A stretch of 8,098 nt of DNA, from assembly GCA_017540065.1 (NCBI GenBank), contig JAFYBU010000044.1, positions 1 to 8,098 on the forward strand. Direction: 5' to 3'. This DNA comes from Alphaproteobacteria bacterium. Lineage in GTDB: Bacteria; Pseudomonadota; Alphaproteobacteria; CAAHEQ01; UBA3637. The first letter of the stretch is position 1, and every line of letters begins with the position of its first letter. The position numbers and the translations under genes are program-made. A model generated the notes under the pieces. The model did no database searches and had not been told where the DNA came from. It saw only the letters and a list, made by a program, of their open reading frames with translations. Positions 7,508 through 8,098 of the stretch are shown here, in pieces.

Positions 7508-7547
7508 AAAAATTATAAAAAAAAGAAAAAAAAGTTTAAAAAAGTGC
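7508..7547 (+). promoter_or_regulatory. A-tract region upstream of the rRNA promoter (UP-element-like)
   Basis: Nearly uninterrupted A/T with phased A runs directly upstream of the -35 box, covering about -75 to -37 relative to the expected start. In bacterial rRNA promoters such tracts bind the RNA polymerase alpha-subunit C-terminal domain and raise activity. Position and composition fit, but the whole spacer is AT-rich, so this is an inference. Confidence 0.5.
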
Positions 7548-7576
7548 TTGACAATTCTTTTTTCTTATGATAGAAT
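7548..7576 (+). promoter_or_regulatory. rRNA operon promoter
   Basis: A perfect TTGACA (7548-7553) and TAGAAT (7571-7576) with a 17-base spacer. A C-rich segment (GCTCCCGCTC, 7578-7587) follows at the discriminator and start region, a trait of stable-RNA promoters sensitive to ppGpp and growth rate in many bacteria. An overlapping TATGAT at 7566-7571 would have only a 12-base spacer and is less likely. Expected transcription start is near 7584, about 230 nt before the mature 16S end. Confidence 0.85.
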
Positions 7577-7581
7577 TGCTC

Positions 7582-7603
7582 CCGCTCTCGCAAAAAGGAG
7601 CGG
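7582..7603 (+). other. Short GC-rich stem at the start of the rRNA leader
   Basis: CCGCTC (7582-7587) pairs with GAGCGG (7598-7603) around a 10-base A-rich loop. It is an island of GC in an AT-rich leader and lies at or just after the expected transcription start, so it could cap the 5' end of the transcript. No T run follows, so it is not an intrinsic terminator. Confidence 0.55.
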
Positions 7604-7636
7604 TTCTTAGATTTAGTGAATATGGATGAAGAAACG

Positions 7637-7799
7637 GATGCACGGACGGCTGTTGATCCAATATTTAAGATTAATGGGCTGTTGTGCATCAGGAACTATA
7701 AAAACGAAAAGTGTATACAAGTTATGTACTGGCTAGGTTTTTGTAGGGTTTCTGTTAATACTTTATTTAATAGTAATTATTTGATGCACAGGACAGCTA
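7637..7799 (+). repeat. Imperfect direct repeat in the rRNA leader (GATGCAC-(A)GGAC family)
   Basis: Copy A at 7637-7652 (GATGCACGGACGGCTG) and copy B at 7783-7799 (GATGCACAGGACAGCTA) are near-identical, differing by one inserted A and a few substitutions. A second short direct repeat, GGCTGTTG, occurs at 7648-7655 and 7677-7684. Both GATGCAC copies are complementary to the GTGCATC at 7684-7690, which lies between them. Confidence 0.7.
7678..7797 (+). other. Long inverted repeat forming a leader hairpin
   Basis: TGTGCATCA (7683-7691) pairs perfectly with TGATGCACA (7782-7790), and GCTGT (7678-7682) pairs with ACAGC (7793-7797) across a two-base GG bulge. This gives 14 bp closing an AT-rich loop of about 90 nt that ends 17 bases before the 16S gene. 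A long helix beside 16S is a plausible site for double-strand-specific processing, but the classical 16S processing stem pairs with sequence downstream of 16S, which is outside this window. Confidence 0.65.
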
Positions 7800-7814
7800 C
7801 TCAAAAGTTTTTAT

Positions 7815-8098
7815 AAACATGAGAGTTTGATCCTGGCTCAGAACGAACGCTGGCGGCAGGCCTAAAACATGCAAGTTGAACGGCTGTAGCAATACAGCAG
7901 TAGCGCACGGGTGAGTAATATATGGGAACATGTCTTTTGGTGGGGAATATTCTTTGGAAACGAAGAGCAATACCGCATAAGCCCTACGGGGGAAAGATTT
8001 ATCGCCGATTGAGCGGCCCATATTGGATTAGCTAGTTGGTTAGGTAACGGCTGACCAAGGCTGTGATCCATAGCTGGTCTGAGAGGACGATCAGCCAC
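7815..8098 (+). rRNA. rrs: 16S ribosomal RNA, 5' part (runs off window)
   Basis: The first 284 or so bases of the small-subunit rRNA. The mature end is placed at 7815 by aligning AAACATGAGAGTTTGATC with the E. coli start, so that A8 of E. coli is 7822. The universal AGAGTTTGATCCTGGCTCAG (7822-7841) is exact. GAACGCTGGCGGCAGGCCTA, AGTAGCGCACGGGTGAGTAA, ATTGGATTAGCTAGTTGGT and CTGGTCTGAGAGGACGATCAGCCAC follow in the correct order. The short helix near V1 (CTGTAGCAATACAGCAG) and the text around 7940-8030 resemble alphaproteobacteria. It has two differences from the common 5' sequence: CCTAAAACATG for CCTAACACATG, and GTTGAACG for GTCGAACG. Reading frames across this region are shadows. Confidence 0.98.

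Larger units (their letters stand above)
7584..7814 (+). other. 16S precursor leader (removed during processing)
   Basis: The stretch between the rRNA promoter and the mature 16S end. It holds no convincing gene: an open frame at 7616-7816 has no ribosome-binding site and runs to the very edge of the 16S gene. It contains repeated GATGCAC...GGAC and GGCTGTTG elements capable of base pairing, given in separate entries. I see no convincing boxA antitermination site. Confidence 0.7.

Noticed and set aside
7498..7514. AT-only inverted repeat AATTTTT-GAT-AAAAATT
   Set aside because: No GC core, a three-base loop and a very AT-rich setting. Such repeats are expected by chance and no protein site is recognisable.
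7761..7772. Possible boxA antitermination site (CTTTATTTAATA)
   Set aside because: It matches the TGCTCTTTAACA consensus at only about 7 of 12 positions within AT-rich sequence, so chance is a sufficient explanation.
7616..7816. 66-residue open frame in the rRNA leader as a possible leader peptide
   Set aside because: No Shine-Dalgarno before it, no coding character, and it ends at the first bases of 16S. The region is better explained as structured precursor RNA.
7797..8098. Open frames on the - strand across the 16S gene
   Set aside because: They are shadows on the complement of rRNA, whose conserved sequence explains the region fully.
1..8098. Search for mobile elements, CRISPR arrays, tRNA genes or defence genes
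   Set aside because: No transposase motifs, terminal inverted repeats, spaced direct-repeat array or tRNA cloverleaf was seen. All long frames are accounted for by the listed genes.

Overview
The window reads as a chromosomal segment of an AT-rich, Gram-negative alphaproteobacterium. Three things point there: the 5' part of a 16S rRNA gene of alphaproteobacterial type at the right end, the mtaB-ftsY gene pair typical of that class, and a membrane-anchored periplasmic parvulin. Two departures from the usual 16S sequence near its 5' end, the very AT-rich spacers and a possible nucleotide-carrier-like protein suggest a divergent lineage, perhaps gut- or host-associated. The exact order cannot be fixed from about 280 nt of 16S.

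Left block (1-4561, + strand): a tightly packed operon with overlapping genes. It holds the 3' part of mtaB (tRNA methylthiotransferase), ftsY (SRP receptor GTPase, short form without the acidic A domain), a 932-residue protein with about 12 membrane segments followed by HEAT-like helical repeats, and a 137-residue stand-alone cyclic-nucleotide-binding-like domain. The overlaps are 17, 4 and 14 nt, which suggests translational coupling. The last two genes look like a split form of a carrier + HEAT + cNMP-domain architecture and are the least ordinary content of the window.

Middle (4562-5722): a candidate sigma70-type promoter, then a single gene for an inner-membrane-anchored SurA/PpiD/PrsA-like peptidyl-prolyl isomerase. 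It converges on pyrG, and one strong hairpin with A and T tracts on both sides can terminate transcription from both directions.

Right block (5723-8098): pyrG (CTP synthase) on the - strand, divergent from an rRNA operon on the + strand. The 466-nt spacer holds a possible pyrG promoter, an A-tract UP-like element, a strong rRNA promoter (TTGACA, 17-nt spacer, TAGAAT), and a roughly 230-nt rRNA leader. The leader carries a repeat family that allows a long hairpin and a competing alternative pairing. The 16S gene starts near 7815 and runs off the window.

The tRNA modification, membrane targeting, periplasmic folding, CTP synthesis and ribosome genes are all core functions. No mobile element, CRISPR array or defence system is visible. 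The candidates for something undescribed are the membrane/HEAT/cNMP gene pair and the structured rRNA leader.
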